A stretch of 64,000 nt of DNA, taken from NCBI GenBank assembly GCA_054601695.1, contig BAAHQB010000447.1:28729-92728 (forward strand), read 5' to 3'. The position numbers and the translations under genes are program-made. This document shows positions 1 to 64,000 of this stretch, one piece after another (the stretch's first letter is position 1; the number at the start of each line of letters is the position of its first letter). This stretch comes from Amorphochlora amoebiformis (taxonomy: Eukaryota > Cercozoa > Chlorarachniophyceae). Below the pieces are notes generated by a model. The model had not been told where the DNA came from and did not search any database. It saw only the letters and a program-made list of their open reading frames with translations.

Positions 1-38
1 TATATAGGTCTGTGATTGGAATCATGCAGGTATGTGTG

Positions 39-133
<95 letters not shown>

Positions 134-137
134 TATG

Positions 138-193
<56 letters not shown>

Positions 194-194
194 G

Positions 195-225
<31 letters not shown>

Positions 226-267
226 ATATACATATATATATACAATAATTTTTATATGTACATATAG

Positions 268-343
268 GAAAAACTACTTTATTCGGGGTGATATTTGGCG
301 AGATATTATACATACACACACATATATATATATACATACATAC

Positions 344-403
<60 letters not shown>

Positions 404-448
404 ATGTGTGTATAAAAGTATACGGAAAAGGCTGCTTTATATTTCAGG

Positions 449-492
<44 letters not shown>

Positions 493-507
493 ATGCATAT
501 GCACGTG

Positions 508-555
<48 letters not shown>

Positions 556-742
556 GAAAAACTACCTTATTCCGGATGATCGTAGGCGATATTATATTTC
601 AGGATAAATATGCATGTCTATATATGTATATATATATATATATATGTATGTATATATATATATATGTGTATATATATATATGAAAAACTACCTTATTCCG
701 GATGATCGTAGGCGATATTATATTTCAGGATAAATATGCATA

Positions 743-780
<38 letters not shown>

Positions 781-834
781 AAAAACTACCTTATTCCGGA
801 TGATCGTAGGCGATATTATATTTCAGGATAAATA

Positions 835-872
<38 letters not shown>

Positions 873-928
873 GGAAAAACTACCTTATTCCGGATGATCG
901 TAGGCGATATTATATTTCAGGATAAATA

Positions 929-962
<34 letters not shown>

Positions 963-1024
963 GGAAAAACTACCTTATTCCGGATGATCGTAGGCGATAT
1001 TATATTTCAGGATAAATATACATA

Positions 1025-1062
<38 letters not shown>

Positions 1063-1213
1063 AAAAACTACCTTATTCCGGATGATCGTAGGCGATATTA
1101 TATTTCGGGATAAATATGCATATATATATATATATATATATATAGGAAAAACTACCTTATTCCGGATGATCGTAGGCGATATTATATTTCGGGATAAATA
1201 TACATATTTATAT

Positions 1214-1245
<32 letters not shown>

Positions 1246-1303
1246 GAAAAACTGCCTTATTCCGGATGATAGCAGGCGATATTATATTTCAGGATAAATA
1301 TAT

Positions 1304-1367
<64 letters not shown>

Positions 1368-1423
1368 GGAAAAACTACCTTATTCCGGATGATCGTAGGC
1401 GATATTATATTTCAGGATAAATA

Positions 1424-1427
<4 letters not shown>
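268..1427 (+). repeat. Array of Walker A exon echoes separated by (AT)n
   Basis: About eleven copies of the first ~36 bases of the exon at 1465, each followed by a ~20-base tail (tatttcaggataaatatgc) and 20-40 bases of AT repeat. Copies start near 268 (diverged), 423 (truncated), 556, 682, 780, 874, 965, 1062, 1146, 1246 and 1369; the intact exon is at 1465. Most read [12 protein letters not shown] and then IIFQDKY where the real exon reads MNPDQGK. The break from true exon sequence falls at GGCGATAT, where the exon itself contains ATAT. Several copies keep a TAG acceptor just upstream. The units are nearly identical, so the expansion looks recent. The expressed exon is inferred to be the last one, because only it continues into EttA-like sequence and a donor. 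Confidence 0.9.
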
Positions 1428-1463
<36 letters not shown>

Positions 1464-1464
1464 G

Positions 1465-7683
<6,219 letters not shown>

Positions 7684-7824
7684 CAATGCGGTCATGCAGC
7701 GGGAATTACTAAAAACGAGTTATCATGGATCTAGCTGTCTATGGTGGATATCGATGTCTACACTATCTCTAGTATCTTCTAGACGTGTGCATCTACCAGT
7801 GTGCACTAAGTTTTATATATCTAG

Positions 7825-7862
<38 letters not shown>

Positions 7863-7893
7863 CATATATATATATATATGTGTGTGTATATCA

Positions 7894-7958
<65 letters not shown>

Positions 7959-8215
7959 TGTGTGTATCATGCAGATCATAGACACTATATATATATTTAT
8001 ATATTTATATATATATATATACACATACATATATATATATATATATAGAGTTATATATATATATATATATATGTATATATGTGTGTGTAGTTATATATAT
8101 GTGTGTAGTTACATATATATATATATATATATAATTGTGTGTGTATATATTTATTTATGTTTATATATATAATTGTAGAAATATACTAGTATACATACAT
8201 ATATATATGTGTGTG

Positions 8216-8269
<54 letters not shown>

Positions 8270-8308
8270 ATGTATGTATATATATATCTAGTATATATAT
8301 ATATACAC

Positions 8309-8364
<56 letters not shown>

Positions 8365-8739
8365 ATATATACATATTCATATATATATATATATATATAT
8401 ATATTATGTATATATATATATATAATATATATATTATATATGTAAATATATACATATACACATATATATATATATATATATGTATATTCTAGATATATCT
8501 GCATATCTTGTATATAAGCTAGTAAGTGAGATGAACACATAATTCATAGACAATTAACTTCGTAATAATGGAATATGCCGACCGCAAGCTACAGAGGTCA
8601 CGTGCGTGTGGCCATAAGCTATCTTCCTGTGTGTCCGAGCCTTTCAAGTAGCTTCACCTCACATACGTGCCGATCATCGGCCGACGTCACAGACTCCTCC
8701 CCATTTACTAACACTAACTATTTCCGTCGAGCTTACGAG
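7684..8739. other. Convergent intergenic region, AT tracts and CTAG-rich sequence
   Basis: Lies between the stop of the EttA-like gene (+) and the stop of the GH16 gene (-). It holds (AT)n, short GT runs and several CTAG motifs (7728-7830, 8283-8290, 8487-8525). A plus-strand frame at 8575-8835 is mostly antisense to the GH16 terminal exon. I see no other gene here. Confidence 0.75.
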
Positions 8740-9312
8740 TCACGACAGCATCTGACCGCTGTATTGTGCGAATCTTATCGTAGTCCGGGCTATGCCCTGG
8801 TACTTGGTGTAGTCAGAGTAGGAGTCCGGACGTAAAATTAGACTGCGGGGATTATGTAAGATGAGAGCAATGCCTGTCGAATAGGGATTTTTTTTTACCT
8901 CATACGTAATGGAGTGTTGGGAATGTTAATCCCCGCAGTCCCGCTTTGGTAGAATACACTCTTGTTATCGATCAACCAGTGGATATATGTTGGCCGCCAC
9001 TTGATCTGTGGTAACGCAACAGTTATCCTTTCTATTTGCTCCACCAATAAGGACACTCATACCCTTGTATATACATACCATCCAGCTGCATACCTGAAAC
9101 AGGTGAAATTCCTTGGTAAAATCCTTGTCGTCGAAATGAAACATTCCCCCACCACCCTTATCAGCGTAGTAGGTGACGGTGAAGTTGTTGTACGTCCACC
9201 TCGACAGGATGCAAAAGTTTATCTGTTTTGGGAAAAAATTATTCGAAGGGGAAAAAAATATTCGAAGGAATGGGAAAAACTTATTCGAATGAATGTATAT
9301 GCATGCTTGTGT

Positions 9313-9349
<37 letters not shown>

Positions 9350-9448
9350 TGTATATATAATATATATATATATATGTGTATATATGAATATAGTTACAGT
9401 TATATTTGTATATGTAACATATATGTGTACATATTCTGCAATATATAT

Positions 9449-9482
<34 letters not shown>

Positions 9483-9510
9483 ATATATATATAACAAAAA
9501 TTTTTATATA

Positions 9511-9560
<50 letters not shown>

Positions 9561-9613
9561 GTATGTATGTTTATAACATATACATACAATATATATTATA
9601 ACATATACATACA

Positions 9614-9650
<37 letters not shown>

Positions 9651-10651
9651 ATATATGTATGTATATTATATGTATATTAAATTAAATAGTAAATATCTAA
9701 AAATTATGATGCATCTGTTACGAGCTTAATCCTATCATGCTTGTACAAACCTCCTGCTTTAGATCTTGAGTATGATCACTCCCAAACAATGCGAAACAAG
9801 TTTCCGCGTTCGAAGAACCGGGTCCATTTTCGCGTCCGTATCCAGCCTTCAGGTATGCAGAGAAATCTCCGTAAAGGAACCTCTCGTACGTTTGGACTTC
9901 CGCGGTGCCATAAGCAGTCTTGTAACTCTCGCTGCACAGATGCGCATGTTTAGTACAATTGTAAGGTTTCGTGGTTGGTATAGGATTATGACCTGCAACT
10001 GTTTGCCGTGTTGTCCATTTGAAGGGTGAGACCAAGTGGCCCGTACTTCACGTGGTCTCCGCCACCGTTCAAACAATATGCAGCACCTGCAAGAAGTGAA
10101 GTTGTTAGCCGTGGAGGATAATTTCGAGTGGGAAGTAATTAGCTTCGTACACTTCTCTGTGCCGTTGGCGCCTGGGGCGTACTTCGGGATGCAAGTCTTT
10201 TGGAAATCGCTGGGAATCTTCCAGATGCTGGGATCGACGCTCAGGAAGTACTCGAAGAATGCCGAACTGATATAAAAGAGGATTTAGGACGCTGGTAATC
10301 CAAAAAGGAGTAGGGAATATTGAGGTATTGAACCGAAGGAACCACAGTCTGGGCTATTCTCGTGTATGGGACACGTTGTTATTAGTACCTTCCAGTGACT
10401 GCTCCTCCTGTTGAATTCCACTGAGCGGGTGAGCCAAACATCCATCCTAGACCTGAAAAATTATAATCGATGAGCTCTGGCGGTCATGAAAAGGTTCTCA
10501 TCAGAGTACCCAGGCCGGTCCCGATGCCCAAAATTAACGAGACCCAGACAAGCTGCGACTGTCTCTTTGCCGGTTTCCCCGGAAGTTTTTCGTAGCTTCC
10601 ATATATTGTTCTTCGTGACTCCAGCTTTATATCCTCATGTTCGATGGCCAT
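8740..10651 (-). CDS. Type II membrane protein with GH16-like glucanase fold, altered catalytic motif
   Basis: Eight exons read on the minus strand, all in phase: 10510-10651, 10389-10452, 10151-10266, 9993-10086, 9751-9931, 9094-9222, 8899-9005, 8740-8842; 311 residues. A short cytosolic tail ([20 protein letters not shown]) precedes one membrane segment ([20 protein letters not shown]), then a Cys-containing luminal domain. GH16 landmarks: [13 protein letters not shown], the EFHLFQIKWRP strand, [12 protein letters not shown], and [14 protein letters not shown]. At the catalytic position expected to read E-[ILV]-D-x-E it reads QEINFCIL: the first Glu is kept, Asp is Asn and the second Glu is Cys. 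The topology resembles fungal KRE6/SKN1, but similarity is at fold level only. An upstream in-frame ATG at 10840 would add 63 residues; 10651 is chosen because it leaves a normal short tail. Confidence 0.85.
8841..8940 (-). other. 14-bp inverted repeat pairing an exon with a 3' splice site
   Basis: GACTGCGGGGATTA at 8841-8854 and its perfect reverse complement at 8927-8940, 72 bases apart. In the minus-strand transcript the first arm is coding sequence in the exon 8899-9005 and the second arm covers the acceptor and first two bases of the last exon (exon begins 8842). A hairpin could therefore mask or present the last 3' splice site. Confidence 0.8.
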
Positions 10652-11008
10652 TTTTGCAGAAGGGGCCGTCTCTGGCGCAAGCCGGCTCTGCGTCTCCTTC
10701 ACCACGTGGCAAGGCAACCAGGAGAGGTTTTCTGTGTTTTTCGGCTTGTTTTCTTTAATTCTTCGGCTATAGGAAGGATATTGCAGTCCACATATATAAG
10801 ATATCGATTCTAGATATTTGTTGATATCACTTATTCTCATTTCTCAAAGTTACATATCTATTCAATACATGAGTTCTAACACCTCATTAACTTTTCGGTC
10901 AGGTGAAACTGCCCAAAAAACAAGGCGCTAACGTTTGCGGATTACAAGGGACACAAGTCACACAACCGCACGAAGTCCAAACGGTCTACCACAAGGGTCA
11001 ACTGGGTC
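10652..11008. promoter_or_regulatory. Divergent promoter region of the GH16 gene (-) and the Lys-rich gene (+)
   Basis: 357 bp between the two chosen start codons. No AT microsatellite occurs here, unlike most non-coding sequence in the window, which suggests constraint. No TATA box or other motif is convincing. Part of it may be 5' UTR or an N-terminal extension of the GH16 protein. Confidence 0.5.
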
Positions 11009-11721
11009 ATGCCCCGAAGCAAAGCCACCACCGCGCGCAGAAACAGCTTGCGTTCCTCGAAAGGAACAAATTCTAAGGTCCTCCTAATGGTTTTCCTCTG
11101 GTCTTCCTTTTTGGAGGTTTCGAGTTGTGGTTTTCTGGAAAAATAACATATTCCGTTGACGGGCAAGAGTGACGCTTGCGTACTGTTTCCACCTGCAGAA
11201 ATCTGGATTGAATCGCAAGAACGCCAAGCAAAACAAAAATCGTCCTGGTGATTATCATTTTAAAGTATTTCGAACGATTGCATTGCTGAATCTGTCTTTC
11301 CCAGCCTCGAGGACTCCCAAGAAGTCAAAAAAGGAGAAAAAGACCAAAACCAAGACTACGGTCATCAAGATAGTTTTCCACTCGTAGCGTAGTATAATCA
11401 ACCAAATTTGCGCAGGTTACCAAGAGCTCCCGTGAGGACATCTCGAAAGCGATTAAGAAGCTTGCTGCCGAGCGTAAGGTCAAAATATTCGAGGTGACCC
11501 AGGACAACGCTGCGGTAATTCGATCTTGGGTGGGATCCAGTGGGATGAGTGGGGTGTTCGTGGGTAGAAAAACATGCTGGTCGTGTGTTTTGATGTTTGA
11601 GTTGGTGTTTATAGGATATCCACGCTGAACTGCGGAAGAAGGGCCACGCTCGCGAGCTGACACAGGTTTATGATATATTGCATGAGGATGTATATAACGC
11701 ACTCACACACATATATATACA

Positions 11722-11770
<49 letters not shown>

Positions 11771-12100
11771 ATATATATATATATAGAGAGAGAGATTTGT
11801 GTACGTGTATCATATAAATATGTGTACATGTATATCTCCGTGGAATATTCGTGAAGTAGAGTAGCTCCACATTGAACTGATATCCTATGTATCACAGGGA
11901 AAAGTTCGCACCGAGTTTATCTACAACTACTTCTCATGCAAGTATGGTTCTTATCTCACTGGATCCACGCAGATCGACGGCTCCAAGCCCGCCGACAAGG
12001 AATACAGCAGCAAGTTCAAGAAGTCTAATTTTTGGTGGAACGGGCTCAAAATATACGCTCTCCGTCAGAAAACTGGTAGAATATCGTATGGCTTATAATT

Positions 12101-12183
<83 letters not shown>

Positions 12184-13491
12184 ATAGATATAGATATGTG
12201 CATTATACTACGCACGAACAATTTAGATGCACGAATATCTACAATAAGATTCACAAGTGCTCGCTCTTAACTGTCAGGGGATAAACTTGTCGTCGGCTTT
12301 GTGGTGATGCATAACGCCTACCTGAGCATGTACCCTGGACCTGATGAAGATCACTACGACGTTGACCCTAAAATGATGGCTGGGGACAGGGATATAGCGG
12401 TATATTCTCCAGATTTGATCCACCATATTCTCAGTCGCTGATATCTGCAGGAGGAGATTGGAGGTGACGAGCGAATGGGCTCCAAAACCTGGGCGGACGT
12501 TCCAATTCTCTGCGGAAGCGGGTATTACATAGCTTTATGGGGTGTTATCGGTCTAACTTTGCAATCTTTTAGTCATGGAGATCTCCTCATCGCCCTGGCA
12601 CTGGCTTACTGTGGGATGGAGAAGATGATCGTCAGCGTTGCTACTGGTGAGAAATCCATTTCTCACCCTCTCAAACTGTCTGCCTCAACTCATACCATAT
12701 ACATAATAATTTATATGTAAATATATTTTTATATGTATATGTATATATATACATATATATATATACATATATATTATATGTGTGCATATGTAAATTGCAG
12801 GCGAGGAAAACCAGCGCATGCAATCTCTTCTTACAAAATGGTACGAAAAATCAATAGTTACCACCTCCCTGAAATTATTACTGAACACCACCTCAGGCAA
12901 TTCTCAAAGCTGGTCATGACTCACCCGAATACTGAAGAGTCATGGCAAGATGAAGATGGGGATCCCAGCTTCGTAATGTAAGCCTTTAAGCCCAACCACA
13001 GACCCTTCTTCAGGAAGATTTCAATCTATTTATTTTAGGTATCGCGAGGGTCCGATCACCGTCGATGAAATCAAGGATAGGCTTAAGGTTCCAGAGATCC
13101 ACGTTTTGTCGGCAATAATCTAATTGAGCTGGGTATCCAGGAGGGCAAGCAAGGCACTGAGAAGGAGAAGAAAAAGACCGAGAGCAAAGTCAAGAAAACC
13201 ACCGAGAGTACTCGCAGCTCTTCGGACGTTATTCGAGTCCTTTCGACGACAAAGAAAATCCAGCAGGTTTTTGAGTGGTTTGGAATTTTGGTCGAAGGGG
13301 AGGACAATTGTCATTTCTTCATTTCACAGATCAGGATGAAGAACAAGGAGAAGGTTGAGAAGATCAAGAGCAATCACGCTGATGCTATGAAAAAGAAGGT
13401 AATTAGGTTCACTAGTTTTGTCATTTTACGTGTATGAATAGTATGTATATGCTTACATATACAAATATATACTAATACATGCGTGTGTGCA

Positions 13492-13524
<33 letters not shown>

Positions 13525-13539
13525 GTATATATATATATT

Positions 13540-13571
<32 letters not shown>

Positions 13572-14254
13572 GAGTGTGTGGGTGTGTTTGTGTGTAGGAC
13601 ACAATCCTCGAGAAGCTCAAGAAACAGTTGAAGGAAAAAGATGCAGTTATTTCAGAACTCAAGTAATCCATGTACGCATATCCAACCTCAACTGCTGACA
13701 TTATCATACCAGGTCGAAGAACAAGACCCTGTCCAAGTCCGTAAAGGCTAAGAAATCCAAAATTATCACTATGATTCGCAAGGCTCTCAACGAGGTACGG
13801 ATATCACCGTGTGTTGCCTGGAAGAAGACAAAATAGAGAACAGTAATGAGTTGATTGAGCTTCCACGATTTTGTTTTCCTGACTAGGCTCTTGAGGACGA
13901 CACACCTACTTCTGCTAAGAAGAAGAGGGACAGCTCAAAGGTGGAAATAATCCAAATATATTTGTTCACCCCGCAAACGCATGACACCTACATGGCAAGT
14001 CTGCATATCCTAAATTTCAATGTACGTCAATTACACATTAGCACAGCCAGTAAATATGCCAAGCATGCAAACATTCAATTTTATACCAATTGTTTGTCTA
14101 CTGTCGTTAACACACCCTGTGCATATTTATTGACTAGTGTGTTCTCACGGCCACAACACTTAAATTTTCTATTGCTTTTACACTCATTTACATGTGTAAT
14201 ATGCTTATATAGGTATAATATATATATGTAAATACAATATATCTATACCTATAC

Positions 14255-14286
<32 letters not shown>

Positions 14287-14685
14287 ACGTGTATATTTAT
14301 ATTTATGTAATATAGTATAATATAAACATAATATAGTATAAATTATAGTATACACATTTGAACATGTCAACTTAGAACGATAGGAATGCCGAAAACGATG
14401 AAGTCGAAGAAATGGAGGAAGAAGTTGAGGAGAAGGAAACCAAGAAAGAAGGCAAGACCAGCAAGACTCCCAAATCCAAGGGAAGGACTCCCAAGAGGAA
14501 AGAAAAGTCCAAGAAACGCAAACGCGTGGTGGGAAATCAAACTCCACTTGTTTACCCCGGATTTCATTGATACTTGGTATGGTCAGGAACCGCCACCGAA
14601 GCCCACACCGCGGGTGACTCGTAGCGGCAAGAAATTAATTTCTGTGAGCACTCGCAAGAAGCTCCGTCGAAGCCGCAGAAATTAG
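11009..14685 (+). CDS. Lys-rich, probably nuclear protein, family not recognised (532 aa, 19 exons)
   Basis: Exons, all phase-consistent: 11009-11077, 11199-11247, 11305-11372, 11416-11514, 11615-11665, 11898-12075, 12278-12399, 12451-12521, 12573-12646, 12801-12840, 12897-12977, 13039-13087, 13141-13266, 13330-13398, 13598-13662, 13713-13794, 13887-13940, 14376-14528, 14587-14685. The N-terminus is basic (MPRSKATTARRNSLRSSKG). A globular middle (about residues 120-330) contains FIYNYFSCKYGSYL, KKSNFWWNGLKIYALR, VVMHNAYLSMYPGPDED and DPSFVMYREGPITVDEIKD. A long Lys/Glu/Ser-rich, partly coiled-coil tail (KEKVEKIKSNHADAMKKK, EKLKKQLKEKDAVISELK) ends in KRKEKSKKRKRV and a basic terminus. Nuclear location is inferred from the several basic clusters. 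I do not recognise the central domain. Start ATG at 11009 is the first ATG in frame with the basic exon. Confidence 0.85.
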
Positions 14686-15082
14686 TCTTGAAGATGATTC
14701 TAGCGGAATCTTCCCATTGTATCATATATACAATATTGTAAACTACTTAAGGGTCTAGGAGATCAGGAGTACTGATTGCCTCGGTCGTAGATTAGACGTC
14801 GAATTACTCTAGTCCACGAGCAAGCGCTAGCGCGTACATTACCTCAAGTTTCATTAACCGTGTTCTAATTATTCATCATGACGTTTATGAATGACTAGAA
14901 TGAAGAAGTACTAGATAGTAGCTTTAATTTTATACGAAAACTAGGAAAATCTAGTTTTTACTCCACTATCTATATAGCTAGACTATACCTAGTATACATG
15001 CCGGTAGTTCGTAGATCTAGTCTACATTTGGTACACACTCAGACACACACTAGTATTCAAGTATCATGCATGATATAATAAT

Positions 15083-15120
<38 letters not shown>

Positions 15121-15250
15121 CTAGTATCTAGAGTATATATATGCATACATATGCATACATATGTGTATGTGTGGGGTATATATGTGTATATATGTCTAGA
15201 TGTATGTGGATGGACAGTATATGTATAATATTTACATATATATTATATTA

Positions 15251-15283
<33 letters not shown>

Positions 15284-15542
15284 CTAGATGTAATATACTA
15301 GAATAAAAAGGACTGAATACAATAAACACATATATAAATATAATACATCGGCGTTTTCATAATGGCCCCCGTCCCCCAAGCTAGACATTTAAACTAGTTA
15401 AACCAGTGTGCCTACTTGTACACTAGACCCAGCTGTATTGTAGATTGCGATTTTAACATTGTTTAATGTAAACCGTCCGATACTATTTACTAGATTTAAC
15501 TGGTTGAATGCCTGTGAGACTAGAGTTTGAAGACACGAAATT
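14686..15542. other. Convergent intergenic region, CTAG-rich
   Basis: Between two stop codons on opposite strands. Non-repetitive A/T-rich DNA with many CTAG tetramers (for example near 14755, 14815, 14895, 14938, 14982, 15018, 15120, 15283), then short AT tracts. No coding exon or RNA gene is seen. Confidence 0.75.
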
Positions 15543-35236
<19,694 letters not shown>

Positions 35237-35448
35237 GGCTCCCTGGCGTCGTGAGATTTTCCCGGGTCTCTCTGGGATTAACCGGGATTCGCCGGGGTTC
35301 GCCGGGATTGCGATTGGAGGATTTTCGGGAGGCTTTGCGAGCTGGTCAACAGGTGGTTCCATTTTTTTTCAGCCATGTGGAATGTCTGAGCTTTATATAC
35401 TTAAGTGTAGTGTTCAATAACTACCACAGTATCTTCGTCTGTCGAAAA
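35237..35448. promoter_or_regulatory. Divergent promoter of the PH-LRR gene (-) and BUB2-like copy 1 (+), with GGGATT repeats
   Basis: 212 bp between start codons. Positions 35262-35318 hold tandem units related to CGGGATTCGCC (GGGATTAACC, GGGATTCGCC, GGGTTCGCC, GGGATTGCG), followed by ATTGGAGGA. A similar array lies upstream of BUB2-like copy 2. No AT microsatellite occurs here. Confidence 0.6.
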
Positions 35449-44328
<8,880 letters not shown>

Positions 44329-45250
44329 CCATGTATGTACGTCTTTATCAATAAGTTGAAATTGACCGTCAGATTAGAATAGAAAATAATATTACAGCGT
44401 ACACTTATATCTAGTAGATCTCTCATAACCTAAATTGGAAGGCATATCCTCGTTTTCTTCATAGATAGATTTATGAGGTCTAATAACCGCTGGTAGTAGT
44501 GGAACTCATATCATGATGTGTGCGTGTGTGTGTTGTGTGTGTGTACGCGCGTATACGTAAATACACACAAGATAGTGTGTATTTATATTTTTTTTTTTAT
44601 ATATATTAGACTAGATACAATCTACACAATAGTAGCATAACACATAGTAGACTAATACGTACGTATATACTACATACACTGGCTAGACTGGCTCGTAGCT
44701 TCATATGTAATATGTGTGTATGCAGTACGCACGTAAACGAATAGTACATACAATACGTACGTCTAGTACGTACGAGATGATTCTCGTTTCTAGATGATTA
44801 TCGATCTGAAACTTTATGATTATGTGTACTCATGTTTATTATTATATATATATATATATATATACATATATATATCTTAGTATAATTATACAATTCTAAA
44901 CATATACACATATATAATATTATCTAGATATATATATATATATATCTAGATATATACATCTATATATATATTATATATAATATATATTTGTATATTATAA
45001 TTACAAATACATATACAATACATATATATATATATATATATATGCATATATATATATATATATATGATGTATATGTATAAATATGTATACACGTGTAAAA
45101 TCTACATATTCATATATATATAATATATATATATATTATATATGTATATATGTATATATATATAAATATATCTATATATATGCATATATTACCATATATG
45201 TGTATATGTATATACACACACACATATATGTATAAAATATACATATATAT

Positions 45251-45298
<48 letters not shown>

Positions 45299-45468
45299 TA
45301 TGCAGAATATGTACACGGTTTACAATTTAAAAGCACAACTTACATGCGCGCGAATTAACTTTAACAAAACAATTTTTCTAATTAGAACCTAACTGGGTTA
45401 GATTGAGCTGTTGTCATGGCGTTCTCGCCGGATTCTTTAAATCCAGTGAGCCAAAAACTAGTCTCTTG
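44329..45468. other. Convergent intergenic region with CTAG motifs and AT tracts
   Basis: 44329-44830 is unique, with repeated CTAG and TACGTA-like motifs (44409-44420, 44612-44620, 44680-44690, 44755-44800). 44840-45300 is AT-rich with ATCTAGATATA elements. 45300-45468 is unique and may be the 3' end of the minus-strand gene. No gene found. Confidence 0.7.

Positions 45469-64000
<18,532 letters not shown>

Noticed and set aside
12-504. Many [12 protein letters not shown] frames throughout the window
   Set aside because: Translations of (AT)n and related dinucleotides; present on both strands and in all frames.
268-1427. CRISPR-like regular repeat-spacer array
   Set aside because: The repeats are exon fragments and the spacers are all the same AT repeat; the context is an intron of a eukaryotic gene.
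8575-8835. 86-residue plus-strand frame
   Set aside because: Mostly antisense to the last GH16 exon, with no family resemblance.
8841-8940. MITE or small transposon with 14-bp terminal inverted repeats
   Set aside because: Both arms fall on resolved gene structure (coding exon and acceptor), there is no target-site duplication, and no second copy is seen.
9718-10035. 105-residue uninterrupted minus-strand frame as one exon
   Set aside because: It contains the true exon 9751-9931, but its N-terminal part is intron read-through; splicing with the GH16 phases fits better.
10942-11166. 74-residue minus-strand frame in the divergent promoter area
   Set aside because: Antisense to the first exon of the Lys-rich gene, whose phase continues through 18 further exons.
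14188-14567. Minus-strand frames opposite the Lys-rich exon
   Set aside because: Shadows of the biased Lys/Glu codons on the plus strand.

Overview
This is nuclear DNA of a microbial eukaryote whose genome is packed with (AT)n tracts. The evidence is dense GT-AG introns, very small exons, a standard genetic code (TAA, TAG and TGA are all used as stops) and long CCCTAA-type (TTAGGG) strings. The species cannot be named from the window. A bacterial-type EttA and a pentatricopeptide protein imply an organelle with its own translation. Most of the 64 kb is intron: AT, AC/GT and purine/pyrimidine simple repeats, which produce the many spurious [12 protein letters not shown] and RERERE reading frames.

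Seven genes can be resolved by hand splicing, almost every junction being phase-consistent. (1) + strand, up to 7683: C-terminal half of an EttA-type ABC-F ATPase. (2) - strand, 8740-10651: type II membrane protein with a GH16 glucanase-like fold and a degenerate catalytic motif. (3) + strand, 11009-14685: 532-residue Lys-rich protein of 19 exons, family unknown, probably nuclear. (4) - strand, 15543-35236: about 1,122-residue protein of 50 exons, with a basic/proline-rich head, two PH domains, a K/P/E-rich linker, a short coiled coil, a third PH domain and a leucine-rich-repeat tail. (5) and (6) + strand, 35449-38382 and 40534-44328: tandem paralogues of a BUB2/Cdc16-type TBC-domain RabGAP. 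(7) - strand, 45469 to beyond 64000: multi-exon PPR-containing protein with a Ser/Pro-rich C-terminal half.

Genes mostly alternate in direction. Divergent pairs share promoter gaps of only 357 bp (2/3) and 212 bp (4/5). The convergent gaps, and the gap after the first BUB2-like copy, are about 0.9-2.2 kb and are rich in AT tracts and CTAG motifs.

The most unusual feature is a layer of what I call exon echoes. Fragments of real exons are copied once or many times into the adjacent AT-rich intron while the intact exon is kept. The second Walker A exon of the EttA gene has about eleven echoes at 84-126 bp spacing. Other exons in at least three genes have one to three. Copies holding an exon's 5' end and its acceptor lie upstream of the intact exon; copies of the 3' part usually lie downstream. 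This fits repeated tandem duplication with one breakpoint in intronic (AT)n and the other in the exon. The two BUB2-like paralogues show the related process of AT invasion: corresponding introns are about 50-100 bp in one copy and 450-1,200 bp of (AT)n in the other.
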